From NCBI GenBank assembly GCA_021234155.1, contig JAJEKV010000001.1, positions 25,593,189 to 25,657,188 on the forward strand: a stretch of DNA of 64,000 nt, written 5' to 3'. The stretch is from Isoetes taiwanensis. Its lineage: Eukaryota; Streptophyta; Lycopodiopsida; Isoetales; Isoetaceae. Below the pieces are notes generated by a model, which was given only the letters and a program-made list of their open reading frames with translations, was not told the origin of the DNA and searched no databases. This document shows positions 50,275-64,000 of this stretch, piece after piece. The position numbers were made by a program, and so were the translations under genes. Position 1 is the first letter of the stretch. Each line of letters begins with the position of its first letter.

Positions 50275-51507
50275 ACCCTTCTTGATATCTTAACATGGAT
50301 CAAAGATCTGAACGGGATTTTTGGGTTTCTTGCTGGGTCACCACTTCTGGTTCAACCAAACCATCTTGTTGCATGTGAGGGAAGAAATCATGCATGTAAG
50401 GTGGACTAGCGTCTATCTTTTAAAGCACACATAGTAGCCCCAGCCAGTTGTTGATGAAATCATTTATATATGCTTTAGACATTAGAGAAAAATTGGGGTC
50501 ATAAAAGCGCTCTGTACAGTATTTTTTTAGGTTGCTCGCGTCATCATTTTCGTGCAGTTGGGAGTAGTATAGGGCAGCAAGGGAGAGTTGTCCAATTTTG
50601 AAACCACGAAATAACCATTTTAATTCTCATTAACAGAACCATCAATATTCCTATCCTTTCCATTTTAAGGATGGATTCCAGGACTTACCAAATGTGATGT
50701 GAGTTTTATTGTGATTATTCTAAGTTATAATAAATAATAAGAGGGTGACGTGGCATAAGGGGTGATGTGGCAATGTACTAAAGGAAGGAAGTTAGAATTA
50801 AAAAAAAGGCTGAGAACGTGAGAAAGAGGGGAAGGCAGAGATCAGAGTGATAAGAAGAGAGAGAAATAGTGATTTGAAGATGCGATTTTGGAGGTAAGGA
50901 TTAAACCTGATGTTTGTTTTAAAAGAAAAGGGGAATTCATCTTAAGAGCAAGAATAACTATGGGCTGGGGTATCAGAGAAACAAGTGCTCTTGTAATTTC
51001 GATTCTTTATGACTGCTGTAAACCATGAATTGATGGTTCTTATACGAACCAAGAGCCGAAATTCTCCTATTAAGCCAACTCCAGACCTGGTAGATCCCTC
51101 TGGGATCATTTTCACTGTGCAATGAAAGGAATCCGGCTGATGTTTGCACTAGAAAGGGAAATAGATGGGGCTTCACAATCCATGTCACAAGAAACCATGA
51201 ATCATGTAAGTAAACAAGAAAGATCAGGCACAAATAGGTCTTCTGGAACACGATTTCAACATGCCTTGTGGGACACTGATTCTTCTATTTTCTGATAACA
51301 ACGGCCTTTATCTGCTAAGAATCAAATAAGAAGCAAACTTAGATTACAGATTTCGATCTTCTTCCTCTGTATTACCTAGGTCGGGCCGTCCAAATCGTGC
51401 CGCAGAACAGTTCATCCGTCGTCATATTTTAGGGCATGAAACAGTTTTAGTTAGGTCTTTGTAATTTTGTTGAGGTTAAGTATGAACTAAATTGGAATAT
51501 ATAAATA
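50275..51507. other. Non-coding stretch
   Basis: No domain-bearing frame. Purine-rich around 50770-50880. Confidence 0.4.
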
Positions 51508-51517
51508 TGTGTAGTTG

Positions 51518-51570
51518 TGGTTTATTGGTTAAGGTGTGTGTCTCTCATCAAAACGGCAAGGGTTCAATCC
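51518..51570 (+). mobile_element. tRNA-like promoter pair (SINE head)
   Basis: A-box-like 'tggtttattgg' (51518-51528) and a good B box 'ggttcaatcc' (51561-51570) are spaced as in a tRNA. Cloverleaf stems are not convincing and no CCA-type acceptor is seen, so this is a tRNA-derived SINE or element head, not a tRNA gene. Confidence 0.45.
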
Positions 51571-51839
51571 TTTGTTTGTGCAAGTAATTTTGCCGAATTA
51601 TCTAGCTTTAATATACGACACGGTCAAAGGACCATTCGAATTTATATTAGATACCTTAATTTAACAAGATCCATTTAGATAAGTTATTCACTTGGGAATC
51701 TTTTTTGTAAGATAAGTCTCGAACGTAGTTAGATACTTTTCCAACTTAGGTTATTAGTCCATTATGATATTTTGCAAGATCAATTTGAATCTTAGTTAGA
51801 CATTCAAGAAGGCTAAATTATTTGACCTTCTATCATGTT

Positions 51840-52176
51840 GCTAGCCTAGTTGCACCTTGGTCTGCCCACAACTCTCCGGGGAGAATAAGCAGAAACCGAG
51901 GCCGCGAGTGTTAAGCACTCAGCACTAGCGAGTGGGCACTGACGAAGCTCGCTAGTGCGGACTCGACGCTGGTCACGTCGAGTTGCTTCTAGGTGAAGGT
52001 TTTTTCCCGAGCTAGAGACCCGTAGCTTAGGGAGACCGCAACATATTACTTGGGACTTGGGGGCAACGTGTAGGTTCTGCACCCGTGAGATCTTAGGCTT
52101 TGTGTGAAGTATTTCCGTAACAGCAAGGTCGGGCAAAGGACCGTCACAAAATTGGTATCAGAGCTAGTCACGGGTT
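51840..52176 (+). mobile_element. LTR-retrotransposon fossil: LTR 3' part plus primer-binding site
   Basis: 'tggtatcagagc' at 52153-52164 is the standard primer-binding site complementary to initiator tRNA-Met. It sits 4 bases after a 'gtcaca' end at 52148, as expected at a 5' LTR/internal junction. The LTR start was not located and no coding domain follows before the (AG)n tract. Fragmentary fossil; age not estimable. Confidence 0.65.
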
Positions 52177-52199
52177 GAACCTAATTATTGTTTAAAAAA

Positions 52200-54779
<2,580 letters not shown>

Positions 54780-57700
54780 AATCATAGCAGAGCGAAACGC
54801 TGGACACTCAGGACACGCTGGACACATGTGGAACCCGTGGAACCCGAAGTAGCGAAGTTATGATTGTGGGGGGTCAATCCACCAGTGGGTAGCATATGGC
54901 TATGTTAAGAAACATGCTGCTTCCCCTTCCAACTTGAGGAAACTCAAGAAATAGAGGCAGGTCTTACAAGTGTAGGACCGGAGTGGGCAGCTGGTGGTTT
55001 GCTAACTGTTAATGTCTAAATTCTGTGTGATATTAGCCAATTAACCTAGTTCATGATATGGTTGTTTAATGGATGTAAGACAATAAATTGAATGAATGGG
55101 CATAGATAATAAGTAAGGGATGTGGTGATTATGTCATGGCCTCTTTAATAATCATGGGAGCAAAAACATGATAGAGATCTGTTTTGAAAGTTCAGATAGT
55201 TTGATGTCATTTCAAGACATTTAGAGAGCTCATTGAGTACAAACTTTTATGTATTCTCCAGATGGAACCACTTCCTAGGGAACATCTATCCAGTCCTCAT
55301 CATGCTGCTAATAATGCCAATCGGGAGGAGGATAATTTTGACAGCATGAGGAAAACTTTAGAATCTTCTATGTTGCAAGCTTTCTTAAGCTTCCAAACCA
55401 GCGTAGAGAACCAACTTACTGATCTGAATCGAGCTAGTGCAGAACAAATGCAAAACTTGCAAATGCAAATCGAAAATCTGCGACAAGGGCAAAGACAGGT
55501 CAGGGATCATTAATTTGCAAGCTGTTTAAGGGGAAATTTTCGTAATCCTGATTGATTAAACAGGGAGATGTGGGAGGTCCACCAGTATAGGATACGGCAT
55601 CATCTACGCCTATGAGCCAAGGGAAGGAAAGCTCTCAAGCACAAAAGAAGTCATCTGCTTTAAAGGAGATTGCCAAGAAGTATATTGAAAGAAATTGATT
55701 CCAATTGGGAAAAGTATATTGGTACCAGCATAGATGAGATGCTTTTCTGGATGTGCACATTAAGTATTCTAAAGTCCAAGATTCTGTTCAAAAAAGAGAG
55801 TCTAAAAATATCCCAAATAAAGGGAAGGCCCACCCTGCTCAAGCTAAGAAAGTGTGGGTTCAAAAGAAAGATCCGGTTGGAAATAAGGTCCTTGAGAAAG
55901 GAGAATGCAGTAAACAGAATGAAGAGGTTGTAAAAGTGATTGTTCCTGTTAACATATGTATTCCCTGGATTGGGCTTGAAGGCAAGCCGAGTAATAACAG
56001 TAAAGTTATTATTGAAGAGATTACTGAGGAAAATAAGGAAGTGGATGCTAGCAATCTGATTCAGTATGAGCAAAATTTTGAAGATATTGTTTATGACAGT
56101 GATCAGTCCAATTTCTCTGAGTTTGGATACCTTGAGTATATTATTGACAAGGATTTGGAAAAAGAAGAAATGAAAAGTTCTTAGCATACACTATCAAAGG
56201 AAAAAGAAGAACAAAAAACAGACCCCTGAGCCCTCTAGAAGAAGCTCAAGGGTTTCAAAGAAAACTAACTTTTATGGATATTAATTTTAGGTGTGTGTCT
56301 TGGAATGTCCAGGGCATTAATTCTAATGTTAAATGTGATAGGTTAAAAGTTTGTATTTCTTCTATTAATGCTGACATGATTTTCTTTCAAGAACACAAAC
56401 TTTATGATGATAATTTTGAAAAGCTTATTGCTTATTCCTTGCCTTCTAACTTTAGACTCTGGGCTATCAAATCTAATAATTGTTCTGCAATTATCTCAAT
56501 TGCATGGAGGAACAATTTGAATATTACTAACATTCAGATGATGCATGCTAGAAGTGGCAGATGGCAAATTCTCCATGGTAATATTGGAGAAAAACGATTT
56601 GCTTTTGTGAATGTTTATGCTTAGCACCAGCCAGGAGAGAGAAGTTACATGTGGAATACTGTTAAGAATAGCCTTGCTAATATTCCATATGATGAATGCA
56701 TTATGCGCAGGAGATTTTAATATGGTTACCCACGAGTATATGTGGAATACTAATTTCAAGCCTCTTAGTAATCAGGAAGCTAACTCTTGGGGTCATTTAA
56801 TTTCTAAACATGATCTCAAGTTAGTCTGAACTAAACCTAACTCCTTTAGTTGGTTTAACCATATAGTAGATGATCCCATTTATTGCCTTCATGACAGGTT
56901 TTATGTAAATGAAAATATTTGGAATTATTGTGGAAGGGTCTTTAATCTAAATGGCTACACCATTTCTGATCATTTCCCTCAGCTACTTGAGATTAGAGGT
57001 AGCTCCAAGAATGCCAAGAGGGCCTCTTATTTCAAGTTGAATGTCTCCATTCTTGAGCAGGATAATTTTCTTAATGAGTTTGAGCAGATTTATAGCAGAA
57101 TTCCTAAACCAAGCTGTCAGTTTGGTTGGATGGATTGGTGGGTTCACACTTCTAAAAGTATCAAGAATTGGCTCAAGATTTGGAAAAACAGGTTCATACC
57201 CAGGACAAGCAACACTTAGAGGATTTAAGATCCCAACTTCAATCTTCCCCTCTTGATCAGCAGGAGGATATTAAGGTTCAAATTGAGAGAGAAGAGATTA
57301 AGATTGCAAAGGGATGGCAGTTCAAAGCTAAGATCAGGGAACTCAAGGATGATGAGAGGAGTAATTCTAAATACTTCTTCATCAAGGCTAAGAGTAGAAC
57401 TAAGAGAAACCATATTTATAGTGTCATGGTTGATGGTAACATCATTTCTGAGGACAAGCATCTCAAGGGAACTTCTCCTAATGCATCAGAGAAAGATATG
57501 GATAATTTTATTCACATGCAGAGAGTTATCCAGGATGCTCACAATGACACAATGAAAGCTCCTTTTACCAATGAGGAACTTTTGAAGAGTGTCTCAGGTA
57601 TGGAAAATGGTAAGACTCCTGGCCCTGATGGTCTGCCTGCAGAGTTCTTTAAAAAAACCTGGGGTATTATTAGTTCGGATGTTACTGATCTGTGTAATGA

Positions 57701-59870
57701 GTTTTTATTGCTCAGGTCTCTCGATTGCAGAGTTAATACTAGTTTTATTACCCTTATTCCCAAGCTTGATGAGCCAGCCACCTTTTCTGATTATAGGCCC
57801 ATCTCCCTTACCACTGTTATCTACAACGTTATTTCTGCTACCATTGCTTCCAGATTGAAGTCTATTCTCAATCATGTCATATCTCATACTCAATCTGCCT
57901 ACCTCAAGGACAGATTTATCCTGGACAATGTTGCTATTGCTACTCTTGGGATGTATTGGGCCAAAGAATCCAAGCAAAACATTGGCCTTCTTAAATTGGA
58001 CATCAGTAAGGCCTTTGACACTGTTTGCTGGAAGTTTTTTTATTAAATGTTGCCATAGGATAGGTTTTTCCCAAGAGGTGCCTAGCATTTTCCTAGCCAT
58101 CCTTATAAATTCTAGATCTTCTGTTTTGGTTAATGCGGAGTGCAGCCCTTTCTTTGACATCAAAAGGGGGGTAAAGCAGGGCTGTCCTCTTGCCCCTTTC
58201 TCTTTCTCATTGTTATGGAAGCCCTTAACAGTGCCCTTAATAAAGCTGGATATAAGAACAGAATCAAGGGCCTTAGGCTTCCAGACAATCAGGTTTTTCC
58301 CAACGCCCACTTTGCAGATGACAATTTTTTATTCATCAATATGGAGGAGGCATCAATTACCAATACTCAGGATCTGCTCCAACTCTTTGGAAACACTTCT
58401 GGATGTAAGATCAATCCTATCAAGTCTAAGCTGATTGCAAGTAACCAGGTAACTCGGCAGAGAACTGCTCAAACTCTTGGCTGTGAGTATATCTCTCCAA
58501 ATATTAAGTCTAAAATTTTGGGTATTCTTTTTTCTTTGAGAATTAATGCTAGTGAGCTTTGGAATGATATTATTGACAAGTTCAATAGAAAAGCTGATTT
58601 GCTCAACAGTAAGTTTTTATCTAAGAATGGGAGAGTTATTCTAGTCAATTCTGTGATTTCTTCTTCTCATGTATATCAATCGCCTATCCTTATGGCCCCC
58701 AAGAAAGTTACTTCCAAGATTCAAGGTATCTTAGATAGATTTATTGCTAAGGGAGGGAGTAGCAGAACTTGGATCCATGTTCCTATGAAGGAATCCATCA
58801 AGAAGATAATTAATGGGGTCTGGGCATCCTTGATATTGAGAAGCAGGGGTTGTAACGGGCCCATGGTAGACCGCTCGAGTATTTGAACCTTGAATGTGCC
58901 TGTGGGGCGTTCCCGAGACACCGGCATAAATAGGTAGAAGCGGACTACTCATAAACGTCTAAATGGTTTTGCCCGATTGGTTAAGGGCATGTCGGTTAAG
59001 AACGTTACATTTGATATCAGAGCAGGTCTCGAGTTCGAGTCTCCATGGGTGCTTATATGCATGGGTAATTTGCAAAGACTTGGTAATCATTGTGGCATGG
59101 TATAGCCTTGGATGCTCGAGGATGAGCATAATTCTAGTGAGAGAGACTGTAACGGGCCCATGGTAGACCGCTCGAGTATTCGAACCTTGAATGTGTCTGT
59201 GGGGCGTTCCCGAGACACCGGCATAAATGGGTAGAAGCGACTACTCATAAACGTCTAAACGGTTTTGCCCAGTTGGTTAAGGGCATATCAGTTAGGAACG
59301 TTACAGGGGTTGGCCCTGGCTCCCAAATACATTTTTAGAGCAGGGCATAATAGAATCAATCATCCTGTTTCTAGCTTAATTAGGTATTATTTATCTAAAT
59401 GCAGAATTTTGGATGGACAAATGTCAATATGCAGCTCCCAGACAATATGTTTTTTTATTTTAAAGTCCCAGATAACATTCCTGGGATTATTAAGAAATGG
59501 ATAAAAGCATGGAAGGCTGTTTACAAGATGTATACTTGAAAGGGGAATCTGTCGGAGATCAATCCATCTTTTGGAATCCTTCTTTGATTCTCAATAATCC
59601 TAATATGTGTCTTGCTATAATAAACTTTCCTATTTAGTGCAGGAAATGGACAGACAAGTGCATCACTCATATTTCTCATCTGTTTAATGATGTTGGATTT
59701 ATTGAGTTTCACAATTCTATTTTAGTTGATTTGGATAAAGAGAGGTTCTATCAAGCTATCAAGCTTTGTATCAGTCAGGGGGTCTAGCACAATCAGTTGA
59801 CTCATTGGCATAAATGGTAACCCTGGGTATAAAGCCAAAATGGCTTATAATTATTTGACAAGAAATGAAG
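54780..59870 (+). mobile_element. L1-type LINE, nearly complete but decayed, split by a TRIM
   Basis: Order: a likely 5' UTR (from about 54.8 kb, boundary uncertain); ORF1-like coiled-coil frames (55262-55513 and 55753-56184); the endonuclease start 'CVSWNVQGINSN' with 'FFQEHKL' (56274-56624) and 'CAGDFNMV' (about 56705). The RT (57168-58046 and 58215-58886) has 'NGKTPGPDGLPAEFF', 'LIPKLDEPATFSDYRPISL', 'KLDISKAFDTVCWKF' and the catalytic box as 'FADDNFLF'. A 455-bp TRIM interrupts it at 58851-59305, after which the same sequence resumes ('GLALAPKYIFRAGHN') and runs to about 59870 ('KMAYNYLTRNE'). Several stops and frame changes; inactive. Confidence 0.88.
58851..59305 (+). mobile_element. 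TRIM (miniature LTR retrotransposon), structurally whole, nested in the L1
   Basis: Two direct terminal repeats, 58851-59009 and 59148-59305, begin 'TGTAACGGGCC' and end 'GTTACA'. They are about 94% identical by eye. A primer-binding-like 'tgatatcagagcagg' lies just inside the first. A purine-rich 'gagagagac' lies just before the second. The 5-bp duplication 'ggggt' flanks the element (58846-58850 and 59306-59310). It is non-coding, as TRIMs are. The end of each repeat plus the internal start also contains tRNA-like motifs ('ttggttaagggc', 'gagttcgagtctcc'). Age is moderate judging from repeat divergence, and it is younger than the host L1. Confidence 0.9.
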
Positions 59871-59965
59871 GAAGGTTCTTTTATCGTCCGCGGAGGCCAA
59901 TCGGCCTATGGGACCCAAATTACACGGGTGCAACAAGCCCGTTGCTACCCGGATTAAAAATCCAG
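59871..59965 (-). mobile_element. Solo LINE 3' end, minus strand
   Basis: About 88 bp is nearly identical to the 3' end at 16196-16283 (one difference noted), including the (ggaag)-type tail. It abuts the 3' part of the L1. Confidence 0.75.
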
Positions 59966-59994
59966 AACTCTTCAATGACTGCTCCACAGCATCA

Positions 59995-60541
59995 CTAGTA
60001 CCACTCCGGGTCCACCACCACTGTCAGAGACTTCCCTTTCTTCGCAGAATTCCCATGGCCATCCTTATCAGCAAAGGTCTCTAATACGGTTTTTATAGCA
60101 GCTTGTGTGTATAATACTGCCTTGAGGCTCTGCTGCAGACCCAGCAAGTCCTCACCCCGCTTTGTTTGCATGGTCTCCAGATTCTTCTGGATTTTTTGTA
60201 CGCGAGCAGCCAGCCCTCGTACATTAGGTTCGCCCTCCACAAGAGTCGCCTGCCCTGCCTCCAGTGTGTGCGCCCACACTAGTCTCACGATGTTCCATCT
60301 CAGCTACTCCACGTCCAAGCCACAACTTAGGCTCTAATACCACTGTTATGTACCAAAGTTTTAGTACCAAAAATTTTCGATTTGTATTCAGACCAAACCA
60401 TCATAGTACACAGAAGAAGTACTGCCTCCCACGAGGCTATATACATGAAAGCCACGTATGATAACACAAGATAATTATACACACGTAGTCCCGTCCACCA
60501 GCTATCGAATAGCCTGCACATGCTTCCACGTGTTAGTAACA
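59995..60541 (-). mobile_element. LTR-retrotransposon fossil: 5' LTR, primer-binding site and start of the internal region
   Basis: On the minus strand a ~198-bp LTR runs from 'TGTTAC' (60541) to 'ATAACA' (60344). The primer-binding site 'TGGTATTAGAGC' (60342-60331, initiator tRNA-Met type) follows, then a gag-position frame (60288-59995). The other LTR and pol are absent, so this is a broken 5' remnant. The primer type suits Copia or Gypsy; the superfamily is not provable here. Confidence 0.65.
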
Positions 60542-61270
60542 TGCATAAGAGTTATCTAGTAGAGTCAATATGAAGCAATGATTGACAGACTGCAAGAACA
60601 CACATATGGAATCTAATACCGGCACCATGGCATATGCCAAGCAGATGCTCCCCGCCATATCTAGATCCCCCCCTCCCCCCACTGGTGGATCCAATGTAAG
60701 GGATAAACTGCAAGCATACTGAGAACCACTAAGCTGCTAGACTGTTGGTACATGCCTGCCATTGTCCCATACCAGTGGCATGCACAACCTCGCCAACCTC
60801 ACCAGTTCCTAGGGCCCTAGCTAGTCAAGCCACGCTTGTCCAATTCCACTTGCATAAAACTCCCATGGAACTAGAGTATCCTAGGTACTCACTCTGCAAT
60901 AAAACCCGCGGAATCAATACCATGAAGAGTAACTCGCAGAGTGTATGGGGAATCCTCATTATTACTAGACTGTTGATCAGCATATATTTCGAAAAGGTCT
61001 TGGGAGGAAAAGTAAAAGGAGCTAGCTACATAAATATGGGAAGAGGCCTCCAAAGGAGGGGATCCTATTGTGCGTAATCTTTGGGCTCTCGATGGGGATG
61101 CAGTCTCTTAATCCTATGTGAACTTAGCCATCTTACTGTTCGTAACACAGAAAAGAAGTTTTGGAAAGGAGAATTAAATAAGTGACAAAACTTGAATGGA
61201 TAGAGGTCCTATGACTGGTTGGTTGCTCCCGAATCCAGATACCAAGCAAGCATCAGCAGCAAAAAAGAAT
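60542..61270. other. Non-coding spacer
   Basis: A C-rich run lies near 60665-60680. Nothing else recognised. Confidence 0.4.
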
Positions 61271-62404
61271 TTAAGCATTCTCCTCCTCAACCAAGCAATT
61301 CTGCTCTTCTACTATTTTATTATGACCTGCAGCATTTGGAGAAGAAACTTCATGTGTTTGCAGGATCTGGAGCTGGAAATTCTTTGGCATAATGCCCCAC
61401 CTTATCACATCTATAACACTTCGATCTGGTCTTCTTGCAGGAGATCTCCTTCGATTGTAATTAGCCATATAATTGAATCTAATCTCTTCCTGTCATATCA
61501 AGCGGAGGTCTCTTTTGGTTGGAACCAATTAGTCTCCGTGGCATATCAGCCACCACCAATGAGATGTGCTTGAAAGTCTGCCGTCAAAGTGCTTCTTGCT
61601 GCACAACGATCAAGTGCCATCTCAATAGTATGGTTCTTGATCTTCCTTGGATCTGGAGCTGGGAATTCCTTGGCATAATGCCCCACCTTATCACATAATG
61701 CCCCACCTTATCACATCTATAACATTTTGATCTGATCTTCTTCCAGGAGGTCTCCTTTTGTGATTAGCCATATAATTGAATCTAGTCTCTTCCTGTCATA
61801 TCAAGAAGAGATCTCTTTTGATTAGAATCAATTAGTCTCGGTGGCATATCGACGACCACCAATGAGGTGTGCTTGAAATTCTGACGTCGAAGTGCTTCTT
61901 GCTGCACAATGATCAAGTGCCATCTCAAGAGTGTGGTTCTTGATCTTCCTTTGAATATTCACAAGGCCATTAAATATTATAAATAAACTCTTTAGAAGTA
62001 AGAAAAGCTTTTCATCTTCAGTTATTTCAGATCCAGTTGCATCTAAACATTTCATTCATAAGATCCTTCGTTTTGCAAATATGCTCAATCATGTCTCCAC
62101 AATAGGTAGCTTGAGGTTATACAACTGATTTCTCAAGAGTACTCACCCGGGTGGCATTTGTAGATGCATTGCAATGCCCCAAGATGTGCATGAGATCCCT
62201 AGCAGTGCCAGCTCCCTTGACTAAAGTTGCAGGATTGTCATCTAATCCTTTGCACAGCCAAAATTTGGCCTTGCAATCTTCCTTACGGTCTTCCTCAAGA
62301 TCATTTGACAAATCTACAACCAATATGCTAGAGGCACTATTATCTGTATGTTTAAGCCACAAAGTCCATGATCCTCCAGGATCATGTGCATCCTCCACTT
62401 CCAC
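61271..62404 (-). mobile_element. Copia-type gag fossil with internal tandem duplication
   Basis: Minus-strand pieces resemble the Copia gag (UBN2-type) region: 'WLCKGLDDNPATLVKGAG', 'KCLDATGSEITEDEKLFLLL' and 'IKNHTLEMALDHC', with knuckle-region remnants downstream. A ~285-bp part (61366-61650) is repeated in tandem at about 61650-61940. The fossil is broken, with several interruptions; no LTR is assigned to it. Confidence 0.65.
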
Positions 62405-62904
62405 ATTTGGACGTTCTTCCCATTAGATGTGAAATGTGCCAGATGAGGTTATGCTGATGGAATCCATAAAGGCTATGCTGCTGAACAAATTTTGTTGGCT
62501 TACTGAAGTTTGAAGAATCACGAGATCAGAGATTAGGCGGCTTAAGCGATTCTAAGCTTAAAGTGTGCCCATAATCCTTTGCAGTCTGAGTAAGAAAGCT
62601 GTGATAATCTTATTCAAAGATATGCTGAAAACAGTAGAACAGTTTGCAACCTCTGGGAACTGTGGCTGTAATAATGCAACAAGGTTCAGTATGTCCGTAG
62701 CAATACATGTAATAAGGTTCTATACGCCTATATCAATGCAGACATTAAAAAACCATTTGGCACTTTGGGCATGCCTTACTGAATATTTGCATGGAACTTA
62801 TAGGACGTTAACTATCTTCTTTTACCAACCTATGCAACCAGCGCAAGACCCATAGCTGTTTCCATAGTTGAGCATCTCATACTGAAAGCAATTAGACTTG
62901 GCTG
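62405..62904. other. RAD51D 3' flank
   Basis: No coding feature recognised; it lies downstream of the RAD51D stop on the minus strand. Confidence 0.4.
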
Positions 62905-64000
62905 TTAAAACTGATAGTGTGCCCGTCTGTTGCATGCCTGTAATGGCCAATGGCAAAACATTAATACTTCACAAGGATCATGCTGCAGGGTACTACATTC
63001 CATACCATTGATGTGTGTTTTACAAGAGAAATGGAAGAGACAGAGTGAGCCATATCCTTCTCTACAAGAACTCGTACATGAGGCACACATTTCCAGCTCT
63101 CCCCAAGAGCTGTTTTGAAGGACCCTCCTTCTCCAGCAACAGTATGGTTTGTCATCTGGACAAGAAAATGAAATGTAAGAACTCTAAAAATGTTTAAACA
63201 GGCTAGCAGTGAAAACAAGATTACCAAGATGGCAATATTATTTGCAGTACAGATCTTCTTAAGGATATTCCCAACAGCCATCATTAATGCATGGCCTGGA
63301 GCATGTAAGAGGTGTCAGCAGGACGTTGTGACTACAGTTCCAATGTGAAGATGCATACCTCGGACATGACTTGCACCAAGGACAGTGGAAATCAGAGAAG
63401 ATGGAGAGTCAACAATGAATAGCCCAAGGCGAGAGAGTTTACTGGTTTCCTGCATTTATGGACAAACACATATTTCAATATGCTATTCAAGAAAATGGCA
63501 TTAGATATATGACTATGAAGATAGGACTAAGAAAAATCTGCTTAGCACCTGGCATGAACTTGACATCTGTAAGTGCAGATTGTGGAGTAGATCCAGAAGT
63601 GCATAAACATCATACACTGTGTAATATAATATGTTCCCCAAAGCTGTTTTAAGTTCTTTCTGTATCAATACTGATCAGTTCTTGCAGAATATTAGGATTA
63701 AGAAAGAAAACAACAAGTAAAACCATTTGTAACAACGTAATTGCTCTCAACTCATCACCATATCTGGTTCGCTCCCATCTCATTGCTGCATGTGGTCAAC
63801 AATGATTCCTCTACTTGCTTTCTTGGCACAAACTAGTTTTAGGTTTTGCTATCCTTTTAGCAAGTTTACCTCTGTAACATTTGGGACCTTGGTAGCCATC
63901 ATTTGTACAATACGTCCAGAGGAGAAAGAATTTGAAGTATCCACATACGCTGTAGTATATATGTGTCTCTGAGCAGTGGCTGCAGCTGTTTGCATGCACA
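62905..64000 (-). CDS. RAD51D: RAD51D (RAD51 paralogue), C-terminal six exons; 5' end outside the window
   Basis: Exons on the minus strand: 64000-63870 (continues beyond the window), 63659-63549, 63449-63359, 63295-63225, 63155-63006 and 62937-62905. The GT-AG introns are 63-210 bp and all phases agree, giving the last 194 residues. The order of motifs is that of plant RAD51D: 'YVDTSNSFSSGRI', 'YYTVYDVYALLDLL', the Walker B strand 'LGLFIVDSPSSLI', 'GHALMMAVGNILKKI', then 'MTNHTVAGEGG' and 'ALGESWKCVPHVRVL'. RAD51D belongs to the BCDX2 complex that supports RAD51 in homologous recombination in the nucleus. The Walker A region lies upstream, outside the window. A normal stop follows 10 residues into the last exon. 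No damage is visible. Confidence 0.92.

Noticed and set aside
51518-51570. A functional tRNA gene
   Set aside because: The boxes are present but acceptor and anticodon stems do not pair convincingly; a SINE head is the better reading.

Overview
The window is nuclear DNA of a land plant. The evidence is the gene set: a BAHD acyltransferase, a CRM-domain organelle RNA-splicing factor, an NRT3/NAR2 nitrate-transport partner and RAD51D. All four have short GT-AG introns (about 63-210 bp). They sit in AT-rich DNA dominated by decayed non-LTR retrotransposons, short DNA transposons and LTR fossils. A fern or other seed-free vascular plant seems most likely, but that is inference from gene divergence and repeat style; no sequence match could be run.

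Four host genes are well supported. (1) A two-exon BAHD acyltransferase lies at 12203-10730 (-), 459 aa, with HMIGD and DFGWG motifs. (2) A three-exon single-CRM-domain protein lies at 31210-32462 (+), 335 aa, with a telo-box immediately before its ATG. (3) A two-exon NRT3/NAR2 lies at 33938-34753 (+), 208 aa, with signal peptide and C-terminal membrane anchor. (4) The last six exons of RAD51D lie at 64000-62905 (-); the 5' half of the gene is beyond the window. A damaged GH17 beta-1,3-glucanase fragment lies at about 27.2-27.5 kb. Two further ORF/exon candidates near 41-42 kb and one near 50 kb are uncertain.

The mobile DNA, left to right: a ~514-bp tandem repeat with tRNA-like promoter boxes (0-3.4 kb); an L1 scrap (9.3 kb); a SINE-like unit (10 kb); a 2.17-kb Mutator-like element with a 10-bp target duplication and minisatellite-rich terminal repeats (13.3-15.5 kb); 3' parts of one LINE family (15.5, 16.2-17.7, 35.1, 36.5 and 59.9 kb, with a near-full copy at 44.3-48.96 kb) that share a terminal hairpin; a 5'-truncated L1 with a 10-bp target duplication (19.2-21.3 kb); a small MITE (21.9-22.1 kb); small hairpin MITEs and a 400-bp foldback element (39-43 kb); an L1 at about 54.8-59.87 kb split by a 455-bp TRIM (58851-59305); and LTR-retrotransposon fossils at about 52.1, 60.3 and 61.3-62.4 kb. 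Two long (AG)n tracts lie at 52.2 and 53.8 kb.

The most unusual item is at 22132-25481. A unit bounded by 29-bp inverted repeats carries, on the minus strand, an apparently intron-containing and now frame-shifted gene. Its conceptual pieces match the ZMYM/QRICH1/KIAA1958-type DUF3504 domain, the Crypton-derived tyrosine recombinase fold. Just outside its right end begins a 48-bp sequence (25487-25534) that recurs as a perfect inverted copy at 31081-31128, in the upstream region of the CRM gene. The interval between these two copies contains the GH17 fragment.
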